Numbered from the stretch's first letter, positions 7,029 to 16,122 are shown. The stretch: DNA of 33,077 nucleotides from Prevotella sp. (GCA_017475265.1 JAFVFY010000036.1:1-33077); one strand, 5' to 3'. Translations and numbers: made by a program. The notes: a model not told the origin generated them from the sequence alone.

Positions 7029-9014
7029 ATGATGGACTCTCAAGAGAACGTCCTCGTGAACCCTTCGCCAGTCGAAGAAGAGGCAAAAGTAACCAACCAG
7101 GAAGCCCTCGCTCCTGAAGTATCAACCGCAGATGAAGCCCCGCAGGAGGCAGCACCCGAAAAGGAACCCGCAACGGAGCCTGTAGTGGAACCCGCAGCAG
7201 GAGAACCCGCAAAGGAGGAAGCCGCAGCAGAGGAACCCGCTGCCGAGGAGCAACCCCGTCGCGTATACCAGACCAAACAGGAGGTGCTGGAGCGTGTGAA
7301 GGAAATAGCTCACGGCGAGGAGCCACCGCAGAAGGATGAGGTGGAACAGCTGAAAACAGTCTTCTACAAGCTGCACATCGCCGAGCGCGAGGCAAACATG
7401 AAGGCTTTCCTGGACGGAGGCGGTGACCCGGAGCAGTATCAGGTGCTGCCCGACGAGGACGAAGAGGTATTCAAGGCTGAGATGGGCATCATCAAGGAGC
7501 GCCGTCAGCAGCAGTTCCGCCAGCAGGAGGCCGAGAAGGAGGCTAACCTGAAGCGTAAACTGGAAATCATCGAGAAGATTAAGGCAATGGTCACCACACC
7601 CGAGGAGGCCAGCAAGACATACCAGGAGTTCAAGGCCCTGCAGACGGAGTGGCGTGAGATTAAGGCCGTGCCCGCAGAGAGGGCCAATGACCTCTGGCGT
7701 AACTACCAGCACTATGTGGAGCAGTTCTACGACTTGCTGAAGTTGAACAGCGAAGCCCGCGAGCTGGACTTCAAGAAAAATCTCGAAGCCAAGACACGCC
7801 TTTGTGAGGAAGCTGAGAAGTTGGCCGAGGAGACCGACATCATCGGAGCCTTCCACAAGCTGCAGCAGTTGCATGCCGAGTATCGCGAGATAGGTCCTGT
7901 GAGCAATGAGCTCCGCGAGGAAGTGTGGCAGCGTTTCAAGGCTGCTTCGACAGTCATCAACAAGCGCCACCAGCAGCACTTCGAGTCGTTGCGTGAGCGT
8001 GAGGAGCAGAACCTGGCCAAGAAGACCGAGATTTGCGAGAAGGTCGAGGCCATCATCGCCGAAGAGAATAAGAGTAGCGCCGATTGGGACCGCCATACGC
8101 AGGAGATTATTGCCCTGCAGGCTGAGTGGAAGACCGTTGGCTTTGCTCCCCAGAAGATGAACGTGAAGATTTTCGAACGTTTCCGCACGGCATGTGACCA
8201 GTTCTTTACGAGCAAGGGCGAGCACTTCAAGGCCCTGAAGGATACCTACAAGGAGAACGCCGACAAGAAGCGTGCCCTCATCGAGAAGGCCAAGGCCTTG
8301 CAGGACAGCACGGAGTGGCGCTCGACGAGTGACAAGCTCATTGCCCTGCAGAAGGAGTGGAAGACCATCGGTATGGTGCCCAAGCGTCTGGGCGACCAGC
8401 TCTGGGAGGAGTTTCTTGGAGCCTGCAACAAGTTCTTCGAGGCCCGTAATGCCGCAGGTGCAGGTCAGCGTGGTGAGGAACATTCCAATCTGGAGAAGAA
8501 GCGCGACGTTATCGAAAGACTGAAAGCCGCAGCCGAGGAGGCTGGCGAAGGGCTACAGGAGAAGGTGCAGAAGCTCGTCGAGGAGTATAACGCCATCGGC
8601 CATGTGCCTTTTAAGGAGAAGGACAAGCTCTACGAGGAGTATCATGCCGTGCTCGACAAACTGTACAAGGAACTGAACATCAGCGTGGCCAAGCGTCGCC
8701 TGACGAAGTTCAAGGACAGCCTGAAGCAGGTGGCTGAGCGTGGCGAGGGTGCCCTGGACAATGAGCGTGCACGCCTCATGCGCCAGTACGAGCAGATGAA
8801 GCAGGACATTCAGACCTACGAGAACAACCTCGGATTCCTCAGCGTCAGCTCGAAGAAGGGCAACTCGCTCATCGACGAGATGAACCGCAAGGTGGCAAAG
8901 CTGAAGGATGACCTGAAACTCGTCATGGAGAAAATCAAGGCCATCGACGCAGAGAATAAGCCCCAGCCTGCACAGGCAGAGAAAGCTGAGAAGGCTGAGA
9001 AGGCTGAAGAATGA
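7029..9014 (+). CDS. DUF349 repeat protein
   Basis: This acidic, highly charged 661-residue protein contains five recognisable DUF349 repeats, each with a 'LQxEWKxIGxVP ... W..F' core (for example ALQTEWREIKAVP, ALQAEWKTVGFAP, ALQKEWKTIGMVP). They are embedded in long helical, probably coiled-coil, sequence. The first 80 residues are low-complexity (EEPAAEEPA type) and the last residues are an AEK repeat. No signal or membrane segment is seen, so it should be cytoplasmic. The family's function is not established to my knowledge. A second ATG follows the first directly. Its stop overlaps the rnpA start (ATGA at 9011-9014), implying translational coupling. Confidence 0.85.
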   Translation: MMDSQENVLVNPSPVEEEAKVTNQEALAPEVSTADEAPQEAAPEKEPATEPVVEPAAGEPAKEEAAAEEPAAEEQPRRVYQTKQEVLERVKEIAHGEEPPQKDEVEQLKTVFYKLHIAEREANMKAFLDGGGDPEQYQVLPDEDEEVFKAEMGIIKERRQQQFRQQEAEKEANLKRKLEIIEKIKAMVTTPEEASKTYQEFKALQTEWREIKAVPAERANDLWRNYQHYVEQFYDLLKLNSEARELDFKKNLEAKTRLCEEAEKLAEETDIIGAFHKLQQLHAEYREIGPVSNELREEVWQRFKAASTVINKRHQQHFESLREREEQNLAKKTEICEKVEAIIAEENKSSADWDRHTQEIIALQAEWKTVGFAPQKMNVKIFERFRTACDQFFTSKGEHFKALKDTYKENADKKRALIEKAKALQDSTEWRSTSDKLIALQKEWKTIGMVPKRLGDQLWEEFLGACNKFFEARNAAGAGQRGEEHSNLEKKRDVIERLKAAAEEAGEGLQEKVQKLVEEYNAIGHVPFKEKDKLYEEYHAVLDKLYKELNISVAKRRLTKFKDSLKQVAERGEGALDNERARLMRQYEQMKQDIQTYENNLGFLSVSSKKGNSLIDEMNRKVAKLKDDLKLVMEKIKAIDAENKPQPAQAEKAEKAEKAEE

Positions 9015-9427
9015 AAAGTGAAGATTTTCATTTCAGGAAGTCTGAGCGCATAGCTAGCCAGAAGCAAATCGACGAACTATTCGCAGGAGTAGGCAGCCAC
9101 ACGCGGGCTGCCTTTCCTCTTAGGGTGGTATATATAAAAAAGGTACGCGAGGAGGGGCAGCAACCAGCTCAGCTCCTCATCAGCGTGCCGAAGCGCCGTT
9201 TCCGTCATGCCGTTGACCGTAACCGGGTGAAGCGGCAGCTACGCGAGGCCTACCGCACAAATAAACACCTGCTCCTTAGCGCCATTCCCTCCGACCAGAC
9301 GGTATTCATGGCTTTCATCTGGCTTTCCGACACGCACCTCCCTACCAAGGAAATAGTGGCACGTGTAAGATTTCTCCTTAAGCATATCGCGGAGAACTTT
9401 CTCCTTAAGCATATCGCAGAGAACTGA
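9011..9427 (+). CDS. rnpA: Ribonuclease P protein component
   Basis: The protein subunit of RNase P assists the catalytic RNA in maturing tRNA 5' ends. The family signature is clear: basic residues around [18 protein letters not shown] (the RNR motif) and a preceding ISVPKRRF strand. At 138 residues it is of normal length. The start overlaps the DUF349 stop by four bases, and yidD follows 22 bp later; rnpA-yidD is a classic pairing. The C-terminus is odd: FLLKHIAEN is encoded twice in tandem by a 27-bp duplication (see 9371-9424). Confidence 0.95.
   Translation: MKSEDFHFRKSERIASQKQIDELFAGVGSHTRAAFPLRVVYIKKVREEGQQPAQLLISVPKRRFRHAVDRNRVKRQLREAYRTNKHLLLSAIPSDQTVFMAFIWLSDTHLPTKEIVARVRFLLKHIAENFLLKHIAEN
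9371..9424 (+). repeat. 27-bp tandem duplication at the 3' end of rnpA
   Basis: Two adjacent 27-bp copies (9371-9397 and 9398-9424) differ by one base (GCGGAG versus GCAGAG) and duplicate nine residues just before the stop codon. Being a multiple of three it keeps the frame; the single difference suggests a fairly recent event. Confidence 0.9.
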
Positions 9428-9449
9428 ATGGCTGCGCGTAGTATTTGAC

Positions 9450-9698
9450 ATGATAAAACGTGGTATCTATTACGTTAGCCAGGTGCTGAAGTGGATGCTG
9501 ATTCTGCCCATTATCTTCTATCAGCGTTGCATCAGTCCCTTCACTCCTGCCTCCTGTCGCTTTACCCCCACGTGTTCGCAGTATGCACGTGAGGCTATTA
9601 TAAAACATGGGCCAGTACGAGGTCTCGTACTGGCCATTTGGCGAATATTACGCTGTAATCCTTGGGGCGGTTCTGGTTACGACCCAGTTCCTGATTAA
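9450..9698 (+). CDS. yidD: YidD membrane protein insertion efficiency factor
   Basis: The 82-residue protein has the YidD/HlyA-like pattern: an N-terminal amphipathic or hydrophobic segment ([18 protein letters not shown]), the cysteine-containing [13 protein letters not shown] motif, and the C-terminal [14 protein letters not shown]. It is thought to sit on the inner face of the cytoplasmic membrane and help YidC-dependent insertion. It follows rnpA at 22 bp, probably in the same transcript. Confidence 0.95.
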   Translation: MIKRGIYYVSQVLKWMLILPIIFYQRCISPFTPASCRFTPTCSQYAREAIIKHGPVRGLVLAIWRILRCNPWGGSGYDPVPD

Positions 9699-9734
9699 CC
9701 CCCTTAACTCCTAAACTTGCGAAAGTTGGGTTAA
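9695..9734. terminator. Possible bidirectional terminator between yidD and hemD
   Basis: TTAACCC (9695-9701) and GGGTTAA (9728-9734) are perfect inverted copies enclosing a smaller AACTT/AAGTT hairpin. The structure lies between two convergent genes and includes the yidD stop codon. There is no obvious T-run, so the role is inferred. Confidence 0.45.
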
Positions 9735-9739
9735 CCCCT

Positions 9740-10492
9740 CTACTCTTCCTCTTGCATGAGCAGGAAGTGCTGTAGCGCGCCCGTCATCGAGGGATATTTC
9801 TCGGAGGGAGCTTTCAGGTCGAGTCTCAGCCCTGCTTCCTCGGCAGCCTTTGCCGTCGTGGGGCCGAAGGTGGCAATGGCAATCTTTCCTTGCTGGAAAT
9901 TGGGGAAGTTCTTCGCCAGCGCCTCAATACCTGAAGGACTGAAGAAGAGCAGCATGTCGTAGTCGAACGTCTTTACTTCCTCCTCGGTGAAGTCGTTGCT
10001 CACGGTACGGTACATCACGCACTCCTTGTGCTGCAGCTTCTTCGAATCGAGCAGCTTGGCGATGGAGTCGTTGTGAACGTCGCTCTGAGGCACAAGGTAA
10101 CGCTCGTTCTTGTGCTTGACCATCATCGGCAGCAGGTCGTCAACCTTTCCCGACGTGCCGAAGAACACCTTGCGCTTGCGGTATTGCACGTATTTCTGAA
10201 TATAGAGGGCAATGGTTTCGGTGACGCAGAAATATTTCATGTCCTCGGGTATATTGGCGCGGAGCTCTTTTGCGAGGGTGAAAAAGTGGTCGATGGCATG
10301 ACGTGAGGTGAAGATGACGGCCGTGTAGTCGGTAATGGTCACCTTCTGGGTGCGGAACTCGCGTGCTGTCATTCCCTCAACCTTGATGAACGGGCGGAAC
10401 ACCAGCTCCACCCCGAAGCGTTCTGCAATGTCATAGTAAGGCGACTTGTCGCTCGTCGGTTTGGGTTGCGAAACCAAAATCTTCTTAATCAT
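9740..10492 (-). CDS. hemD: Uroporphyrinogen-III synthase
   Basis: HemD closes and isomerises hydroxymethylbilane to uroporphyrinogen III in tetrapyrrole synthesis. The 250-residue length, the N-terminal 'ILVSQPKPTSDKSPYYDIAE' strand-helix, the central TAVIFTSRHAIDHFF and the late FFSPSGIEAL and ATFGPTTAKAAEEAGL motifs are typical of the two-lobed fold. It lies 19 bp downstream of the DUF4271 gene on the minus strand, a frequent Bacteroidetes neighbour, so the two are likely co-transcribed. Confidence 0.9.
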   Translation of the reverse strand: MIKKILVSQPKPTSDKSPYYDIAERFGVELVFRPFIKVEGMTAREFRTQKVTITDYTAVIFTSRHAIDHFFTLAKELRANIPEDMKYFCVTETIALYIQKYVQYRKRKVFFGTSGKVDDLLPMMVKHKNERYLVPQSDVHNDSIAKLLDSKKLQHKECVMYRTVSNDFTEEEVKTFDYDMLLFFSPSGIEALAKNFPNFQQGKIAIATFGPTTAKAAEEAGLRLDLKAPSEKYPSMTGALQHFLLMQEEE

Positions 10493-10511
10493 TTTTTTTC
10501 TTAGTTTTGTC

Positions 10512-11480
10512 CTAAAAATTTATTTTTATCGAATCGATAATTGTTAGCCCTGCGCCGCCCAATGCGAGCATGGGTGCTATTTCAAGGCTGCAAAAGTACA
10601 AAAAAGTTTGCAAATAGAGGCCATTTCCTCTGAAAAAGATTTGATAGGCCTTGTAAAATGTAAGGATTTTGTTCAAAAATAGAACTAGACCTACATATAA
10701 TAGTACATTTTTGGTAGGGAAGTCGAAGTATATCTGTAGTGCCAGGATGGGGAAGAGCAGTACTCCCTGGAGTGCCGTCACCTGGAGTTGGAGGATCATC
10801 CATTGTAAATTTTTTTTCACTCCGAAGAAGGTCAGATTCACTACTGTTGCCACCAGCCACTTCAGGCAGTAGTATGCCGTGAACGATGCGAAGAGGACTC
10901 CGATGAGCATGATGCCAGAACCAGCGATGGCGTTTGGCCCAACAATGTCGGTGGTCAGGATGAACGAGCCGATGGCGAGCACCAAGGCGTTGACCAGCGA
11001 GAGGAACACCATGAAGCGCAGTTCGCCACCGCTCTCGCTGTTGCCATTGTCGTGATGCGTCGGCCAGAACAGGTCTTTCAGCTGTTTGGCCAGGATGTGC
11101 TTGGAGTGGGACAGCGAGACAACGAAGAGTACGAAGCAGAGCAGCAGCAGGATGGTGAGCGAGTTGTCACCACGCACGGCGTAGGGTACTGGGTCGCCCG
11201 CCACGCCAAGGCTGCGGTAGGGTAGGGTAGTGGGTTGTAGGTAATCCCTGTCGTTGAAGAATTTCTGCCGGGCAATCTCCTGAAGGTTCGGGCCGATGGC
11301 TTCTTCTTGCAATGAGTCTTCGGGAAAGGGCATGATGTAGCACTCGCCGGGGTGCAGCGTGTCGGCCTTGATGTGGTTTTTCCAGACCTTTGGATGTAGT
11401 TGAAGCAACGCGTCTTCCAGCAACTGGGAGGAAAACTCGTCGTAGAGGGTAGCCCCTATGGAATCCTGTGGTGCAACCAT
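10512..11480 (-). CDS. DUF4271 membrane protein
   Basis: The 322-residue protein has a soluble N-terminal third and then about six to seven hydrophobic helices from roughly residue 110 onward. The C-terminal FLYFCSLEIAPMLALGGAG is characteristic of DUF4271. No function is established for this family. In Bacteroidetes it is commonly next to hemD, as here, so a link to tetrapyrrole metabolism is possible but unproven. An in-frame stop lies a few codons upstream of the chosen ATG and no other start is available. The gene is 57 bp downstream of metK on the same strand. Confidence 0.8.
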   Translation of the reverse strand: MVAPQDSIGATLYDEFSSQLLEDALLQLHPKVWKNHIKADTLHPGECYIMPFPEDSLQEEAIGPNLQEIARQKFFNDRDYLQPTTLPYRSLGVAGDPVPYAVRGDNSLTILLLLCFVLFVVSLSHSKHILAKQLKDLFWPTHHDNGNSESGGELRFMVFLSLVNALVLAIGSFILTTDIVGPNAIAGSGIMLIGVLFASFTAYYCLKWLVATVVNLTFFGVKKNLQWMILQLQVTALQGVLLFPILALQIYFDFPTKNVLLYVGLVLFLNKILTFYKAYQIFFRGNGLYLQTFLYFCSLEIAPMLALGGAGLTIIDSIKINF

Positions 11481-11537
11481 CGCTTTTGCACTATGAACTC
11501 AAATCGGGCTGGCACACGACGCCTGCCCTGCACTATG

Positions 11538-12794
11538 CTACAGACCGAACTCGCGGCGGATGTCGTCTACGCGGTCAAGCTTCTCCCAAGTGAACAGCTC
11601 CACGTCGATTTCCTTCGTCTCGTGGTAGTGGCTGGTGAAGATCTTTTTCACCACTTGCGGCTGTCGTCCCATGTGTCCGTAGGCTGCCGTCTCCAGGTAC
11701 ATGGGCTGGCGCAGCTTCAACGTACGTTCTATGGCTTTTGGCCTGAGGTCGAAGAGTTTCTCAATCTTCTGGGCAATCTCGCCGTCGCTCATGTTGACAT
11801 GCTTCTTTCCGAAGGTGTTCACGTAGATGTTCATGGGCTTGGCCACGCCGATGGCATAGCTCACCTGCACCAGCATCTCGTCGCTGACACCTGCAGCCAC
11901 CATGTTCTTGGCGATGTGGCGTGCGGCGTATGCTGCCGAGCGGTCAACCTTCGAGGAGTCCTTGCCCGAGAAAGCTCCACCGCCGTGAGCGCCTTTGCCG
12001 CCGTAGGTATCGACGATAATCTTGCGCCCCGTAAGACCCGTGTCGCCGTGAGGGCCACCGATGACGAACTTGCCTGTGGGGTTCACGTAGTATTTAATGT
12101 CGTCGCCGAAGAGGGCGAGCACTTTCTCAGAATGGATGTTCTGCTTCACGCGGGGGATGAGGATGTTGATGACATCGTCCTTGATGCGTTCGAGCATACG
12201 TTCGTCGGTATCGAACTCGTCGTGCTGCGTGGAGACGACAATCGTGTCGATACGCTCAGGCACACCCTCCTCGCTATACTGTATTGTCACCTGACTCTTG
12301 GCGTCGGGGCGGAGATAGGTCATCTGCTGGCCCTCCTTGCGGATGTCGGCAAGCGTGCGCATGATGAGGTGAGCCAGGTCGAGGCTCACGGGCATGAGGT
12401 TCTCCGTCTCATTGGTGGCATAGCCGAACATCATGCCCTGGTCGCCGGCACCCTGCTCCTCGTCGTCCTCACGGTCAACGCCTCGGTTAATGTCTTGGCT
12501 CTGCTCGTGGATGGCGGTAAGGATTCCGCAGGAATTTCCGTCGAACTGATACTCGGCCTTCGTGTAGCCAATGCGTTTGATGGTTTTGCGGGCGATGGTT
12601 TGCACGTCGATGTAAACGTCGCTGCTCACCTCACCCATGATGACCACCTGACCGGTAGTCACGAAAGTCTCACACGCCACGCGTGCTTTCTGGTCGTAAG
12701 CCAGGAACTGGTCGAGGATAGCATCTGATATCTGGTCGGCAACTTTGTCGGGATGTCCCTCCGATACTGATTCAGAAGAAAAGAAATATGACAT
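11538..12794 (-). CDS. metK: S-adenosylmethionine synthetase
   Basis: MetK joins methionine and ATP to make SAM. The family motifs are intact: [15 protein letters not shown] near the N-terminus, the ATP-binding [16 protein letters not shown] (115-130) and the P-loop-like [19 protein letters not shown]. The open frame continues to 12854, but the protein family begins at [15 protein letters not shown], and a promoter box lies at 12832-12825 inside that extension, so the start is placed at 12794 (418 residues). The Bacteroidetes form is slightly longer than the E. coli enzyme. DUF4271 and hemD follow. Confidence 0.95.
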   Translation of the reverse strand: MSYFFSSESVSEGHPDKVADQISDAILDQFLAYDQKARVACETFVTTGQVVIMGEVSSDVYIDVQTIARKTIKRIGYTKAEYQFDGNSCGILTAIHEQSQDINRGVDREDDEEQGAGDQGMMFGYATNETENLMPVSLDLAHLIMRTLADIRKEGQQMTYLRPDAKSQVTIQYSEEGVPERIDTIVVSTQHDEFDTDERMLERIKDDVINILIPRVKQNIHSEKVLALFGDDIKYYVNPTGKFVIGGPHGDTGLTGRKIIVDTYGGKGAHGGGAFSGKDSSKVDRSAAYAARHIAKNMVAAGVSDEMLVQVSYAIGVAKPMNIYVNTFGKKHVNMSDGEIAQKIEKLFDLRPKAIERTLKLRQPMYLETAAYGHMGRQPQVVKKIFTSHYHETKEIDVELFTWEKLDRVDDIRREFGL

Positions 12795-12824
12795 AAAGAT
12801 TCTTGTTTTTTCGTTTTGAGCGTG

Positions 12825-12832
12825 CAAAGGTA
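12825..12832 (-). promoter_or_regulatory. -7 promoter box for metK
   Basis: TACCTTTG on the minus strand, about 30 bp before the metK ATG, matches TAnnTTTG and supports the shorter start. Confidence 0.55.
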
Positions 12833-12948
12833 CAAATAATCCTTGAAATGACACACGATTTTCTGAAAAAGTTGTACCCTGCGTACCTATTTTTAGGTAT
12901 TATATGCAAAAAATCGGGATTTCCTTCGACCGTTTCACGATTTTTGAC

Positions 12949-12956
12949 TACCTTTG
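12949..12956 (+). promoter_or_regulatory. -7 promoter box for feoAB
   Basis: TACCTTTG preceded by TTCG at roughly the -33 distance. Transcription from here would give a leader of about 190 nt that includes the four hairpin repeats at 13017-13106. Confidence 0.55.
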
Positions 12957-13016
12957 CAATCGGCTATGAAATCTGACTGCTGCACATCTCATGACAAAGC
13001 CTGAAAATCAAGCCTG

Positions 13017-13106
13017 GAGAAAGAACGGCTTTCTCTCCTAGAGAAAACGGCTTTTTCTAGTAGAGAAAACGGCTTTCTCTCCCAGACAAAACGGCTTTCT
13101 CTCCAA
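13017..13106 (+). repeat. Four tandem hairpin-forming 22-24 bp repeats in the feoAB leader
   Basis: Units lie at 13017-13040 (24 bp) and 13041-13062, 13063-13084 and 13085-13106 (22 bp each). Each has the core ACGGCTTT flanked by GAGAAA and TTTCTC, so each can form a 6-bp stem with an ACGGC loop; unit 2 reads TTTCTA and unit 4 GACAAA. The rest of the 360-bp gap between metK and feoAB holds only the two divergent promoter boxes. Whether the array acts as RNA hairpins or DNA binding sites cannot be told. Confidence 0.7.
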
Positions 13107-13155
13107 GGGGGGATATTTAGGGCTGGTGAATGTGCTCGGCAGAGAGGCTAGGATT

Positions 13156-15558
13156 ATGAAACTATCGGAACTGAAGACTGGTGAGCATGGTGTCATCGTG
13201 AAGGTTCACGGGCACGGAGGCTTCCGCAAGCGCATCATTGAGATGGGCTTCGTGAGGGGAAAGCTCGTGGAGGTGTTGCTCAACGCCCCGCTGCACGATC
13301 CCGTGAAGTACAAGCTGATGGGCTACGAGGTGAGCCTGCGCCGCCAGGAGGCCGAGCTGATTGAAGTGGTGTCGGAGCAGTCGTGGAAGCAGGAGACGGC
13401 TTATGCGGCCGTGACGTTCGACGCCAGCGACCATCCTGACGACTACCTGCGCCACGAGGCCCTGCGCCAGCGCCGAACCATCAACGTGGCACTCATCGGC
13501 AATCCCAACTGCGGCAAGACCTCGCTCTTCAATTTTGCCAGCGGAGCACATGGGCATGTGGGTAACTACAGCGGCGTAACTGTCGATGCCAGCTCTGCCC
13601 ACGCGGAGATGTTCGGTTACGAGTTCAACCTCATCGACCTGCCTGGTACGTATTCTCTCTCGTGTTATTCGCCCGAGGAACTTTACGTGCGCCGCTACCT
13701 CACCGACCAGATGCCCGACGTGGTCATCAACGTCATCGATGCCTCGAACCTGGAGCGCAACCTCTACCTCACCACGCAGCTCATGGACATGGACTTGCGG
13801 GTGGTTTGTGCCCTCAACATGTACGACGAGTTTGAGCGTCGTGGCGACTACCTCGACACCGACAAGCTCTCCACGTTGCTGGGTATTCCGATGGTGCCCA
13901 CGTCGTTCAAGAATGGAATGGGCGTGAAAGATCTATTCCGCTCTGTCATACAGGTTTACGAAGGAAAGAGTCGCATAGCACGTCACCTGCATATCAACTA
14001 CGGACACGAGCTGGAGAACGGTATCGCCCGACTACAGAAATACCTGAAGCCCGATGAGAAGATTCACGAGCGATACTCCACCCGCTACCTGGCCATCAAG
14101 CTGCTCGAAGGCGACAGTAGCGTGGAACGGCTAGTGGTGGGTGACGCTTCGCTGTTGGAGGTGCGCGACCGAGCTGCCGCCCGTGTGCTGGAGGAGACGG
14201 GCGACGACGCCGAGACGGCCATCATGGACGCAAAGTACGGATTCATCAACGGGGCACTCACCGAGGCGGGCTTCACTACGGGCACCAAGGAGGACACCTA
14301 CCGCATGACCCACATCATAGACAACGTGCTGTCCAACCGCTTCGTGGGCTTCCCCATCTTCTTCGCCATCCTCTTCGTCATGTTCCAGACGACCTTCGCC
14401 CTCGGCCAGTACCCGATGGATTGGATTGAGGCTGGCGTCGACTGGCTGGGCGGTTGGTTGGAGCAGACGCTGCCTGGAGGCTCCGTGCGCTCCATGCTTG
14501 TCGATGGTGTCATTGGTGGCGTCGGTTCGGTCATCGTTTTCCTGCCCCAGATACTCATCCTCTACTTCTTCATATCGCTCATGGAGGACTCGGGCTATAT
14601 GGCCCGTGCGGCCTTCATCATGGACCGACTGATGCACAAGATGGGACTTCACGGCAAGTCGTTCATCCCGTTGGTGATGGGCTTCGGCTGCAACGTGCCT
14701 GCTGTTATGGCCACACGAACTATCGAGAGCCGACGCTCACGCCTCATCACGATGCTCATCCTGCCCTTCATGTCGTGCTCGGCACGCCTGCCGGTTTACA
14801 TCATGATTACGGGCACGTTCTTCGCTGCCCAATGGCGCTCGTGGGTGATGATTTCGCTCTACGCCATTGGCATCCTCCTCTCCGTCATAGTCAGCAATGT
14901 GCTCTCCTCATTCGTCATCCGAGGCGAGGACACACCCTTCGTGATGGAGCTGCCACCCTACCGCTGGCCCACGCCAAAGGCCATCGGACGACACACCTGG
15001 GAGAAGGGAAAGGAATACCTGAAGAAGATGGGCGGCATCATCCTCGTAGCATCTATCATCGTCTGGGCACTAGGATATTTCCCGCACGATGACAGCCTCA
15101 CCGTGGAGCAGCAGCAGGAGCAATCCTACATAGGTCGTATGGGCAAGACCATCGAACCAGTCTTCTCCCCTCAGGGCTTTAACTGGAAGCTCGACGTGAG
15201 CCTCATCGCCGGCATCGGAGCCAAGGAAATCGTGGCCTCCACCATTGGCGTGCTTTATAGTGGAACGGATGATGTCGAGGACCAACCCTCAACTCTCAAC
15301 TCTCAACCCTCAACTCTCAACCCTCAAATCTCAAATCTCAAATCTCAACCCTCAAATCTAAAAGCCGACCTCACCCCCTTGACCGCCTACTGCTTCCTAC
15401 TCTTCATCCTCATCTATTTCCCCTGTATCGCCACCATCGCGGCCATCAAGCACGAGACCGGCTCTTGGCGCTGGGCAACCGTAGCCGCCGTCTATACTAC
15501 CGTCCTCGCCTGGATTGTCAGCGCCCTCGTCCATCAGTTAGGTCAGTTGTTTTTGTGA
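13156..15558 (+). CDS. feoB: Fused FeoA-FeoB ferrous iron transporter
   Basis: This inner-membrane Fe(II) permease carries its FeoA partner as an N-terminal domain, the usual Bacteroidetes arrangement. With the start at 13156 (800 residues) FeoA covers about 1-72. The G domain follows with G1 GNPNCGKT (115-122), G2 threonine 142, G3 DLPG (161-164) and G4 NMYD (221-224). The membrane part starts near residue 390 and includes the two Gate regions (SGYMARAAF ... MGFGCNVPAV). An earlier in-frame ATG at 13126 would add ten residues, but FeoA domains begin MKLSEL. In the loop before the last two helices (about 710-735) the protein is encoded by eleven heptanucleotide repeats, a clear insertion. Confidence 0.95.
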   Translation: MKLSELKTGEHGVIVKVHGHGGFRKRIIEMGFVRGKLVEVLLNAPLHDPVKYKLMGYEVSLRRQEAELIEVVSEQSWKQETAYAAVTFDASDHPDDYLRHEALRQRRTINVALIGNPNCGKTSLFNFASGAHGHVGNYSGVTVDASSAHAEMFGYEFNLIDLPGTYSLSCYSPEELYVRRYLTDQMPDVVINVIDASNLERNLYLTTQLMDMDLRVVCALNMYDEFERRGDYLDTDKLSTLLGIPMVPTSFKNGMGVKDLFRSVIQVYEGKSRIARHLHINYGHELENGIARLQKYLKPDEKIHERYSTRYLAIKLLEGDSSVERLVVGDASLLEVRDRAAARVLEETGDDAETAIMDAKYGFINGALTEAGFTTGTKEDTYRMTHIIDNVLSNRFVGFPIFFAILFVMFQTTFALGQYPMDWIEAGVDWLGGWLEQTLPGGSVRSMLVDGVIGGVGSVIVFLPQILILYFFISLMEDSGYMARAAFIMDRLMHKMGLHGKSFIPLVMGFGCNVPAVMATRTIESRRSRLITMLILPFMSCSARLPVYIMITGTFFAAQWRSWVMISLYAIGILLSVIVSNVLSSFVIRGEDTPFVMELPPYRWPTPKAIGRHTWEKGKEYLKKMGGIILVASIIVWALGYFPHDDSLTVEQQQEQSYIGRMGKTIEPVFSPQGFNWKLDVSLIAGIGAKEIVASTIGVLYSGTDDVEDQPSTLNSQPSTLNPQISNLKSQPSNLKADLTPLTAYCFLLFILIYFPCIATIAAIKHETGSWRWATVAAVYTTVLAWIVSALVHQLGQLFL
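15283..15359 (+). repeat. Eleven-copy heptanucleotide array inside feoB
   Basis: Eleven back-to-back 7-mers (CAACCCT, CAACTCT or CAAATCT) cover 77 bp. Because 7 is not a multiple of 3, successive units are read in different frames, and gain or loss of one or two units would shift the frame and remove the last two FeoB membrane helices. The encoded peptide is polar (S, T, N, Q, L, P) and lies in a loop. Confidence 0.9.
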
Positions 15559-15854
15559 CAAAGACACCTGATTTGTTACAATAACAACCCCCATTTTCGG
15601 TTACAAGATTGCCCATTTGAGCACAAAACCCCTTCGAAATGAGGTCTTGGCATCAAAATTCCGAACGGCTGTTTATGCGCTAAGTACAGGAAAAAGCATC
15701 AGAACAAGGGGTTTTTGCCTGTTTTTTGAGGCTTTTTGAGCTGTTTTTTGACATCTTTCTGTCACATTTTGAAGGTTGTAATCTTGCCTCAAAGGTTTAC
15801 GGATTTTGTATCTTACTGTTTCTCAATCATTTAGAACAATCGTTAATGCCCAGG
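15559..15854. other. Noncoding region after feoAB with inverted repeat
   Basis: No convincing gene is present in the 564 bp between feoAB and the next start codon. AAAACCCCTT (15625-15634) and AAGGGGTTTT (15706-15715) are perfect inverted copies 71 bp apart, and a run of TTTTTTGAGGCTTTTTGAGC-like sequence follows. It may end feoAB transcription, or be part of a dispersed intergenic element. A 70-codon frame at 15726 has no protein-like features. Confidence 0.45.
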
Positions 15855-16002
15855 CGTTACAGTTACAGTTATTACAGTTGTTTTTTAAGGGGTATCATTT
15901 TCTCAAAAATGTGTTATAACTATCTAATTATTAATTAGTTATATTATTATAGTAGTATAATAGCCCCCCTTTTTTTCAACTGTAATAACTGTAACTGTAA
16001 CG
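15855..16002. repeat. Perfect 26-bp inverted repeat with ACAGTTAC micro-repeat arms
   Basis: The left arm (15855-15880, starting CGTTACAGTTACAG) and right arm (15977-16002) are exact reverse complements, 96 bp apart. The interior holds two further hairpins: AAGGGG (15887-15892) with CCCCTT (15965-15970), and ATAACTA with TAGTTAT around 15915-15941. The arms are themselves short tandem repeats. The design matches the element at 1-109. Confidence 0.85.
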
Positions 16003-16066
16003 AGGAACCCTTTTTGCTATACCAATCTTACGGTTAGAGACCTTCTGAAGGTTTTCTGGTAAAATG

Positions 16067-16098
16067 TTTGCTCATGTCCTTTTTATTGTGTAACTTTG
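16067..16098 (+). promoter_or_regulatory. Bacteroidetes-type promoter for the four-helix-bundle/GH51 genes
   Basis: TTTG at 16067-16070, 20 bp, then TAACTTTG at 16091-16098. The ATG at 16123 follows 24 bp later, so the leader is short. Confidence 0.7.
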
Positions 16099-16122
16099 CC
16101 CCCACTAATATCAGCAAGGTAT

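Noticed and set aside
7122-8483. 453-codon minus-strand frame opposite the DUF349 gene
   Set aside because: Leucine-rich shadow of the GAG/CTG-rich repeat gene; no start context or family motif.
11400-12728. 442-codon plus-strand frame opposite metK
   Set aside because: It is the complement of metK and the start of DUF4271; the minus-strand proteins have clear family motifs, so this is a shadow.
15726-15938. 70-codon frame in the feoAB downstream region
   Set aside because: It is rich in Phe/Tyr/Leu from T-rich noncoding DNA, and enters the large inverted repeat; no family resemblance.
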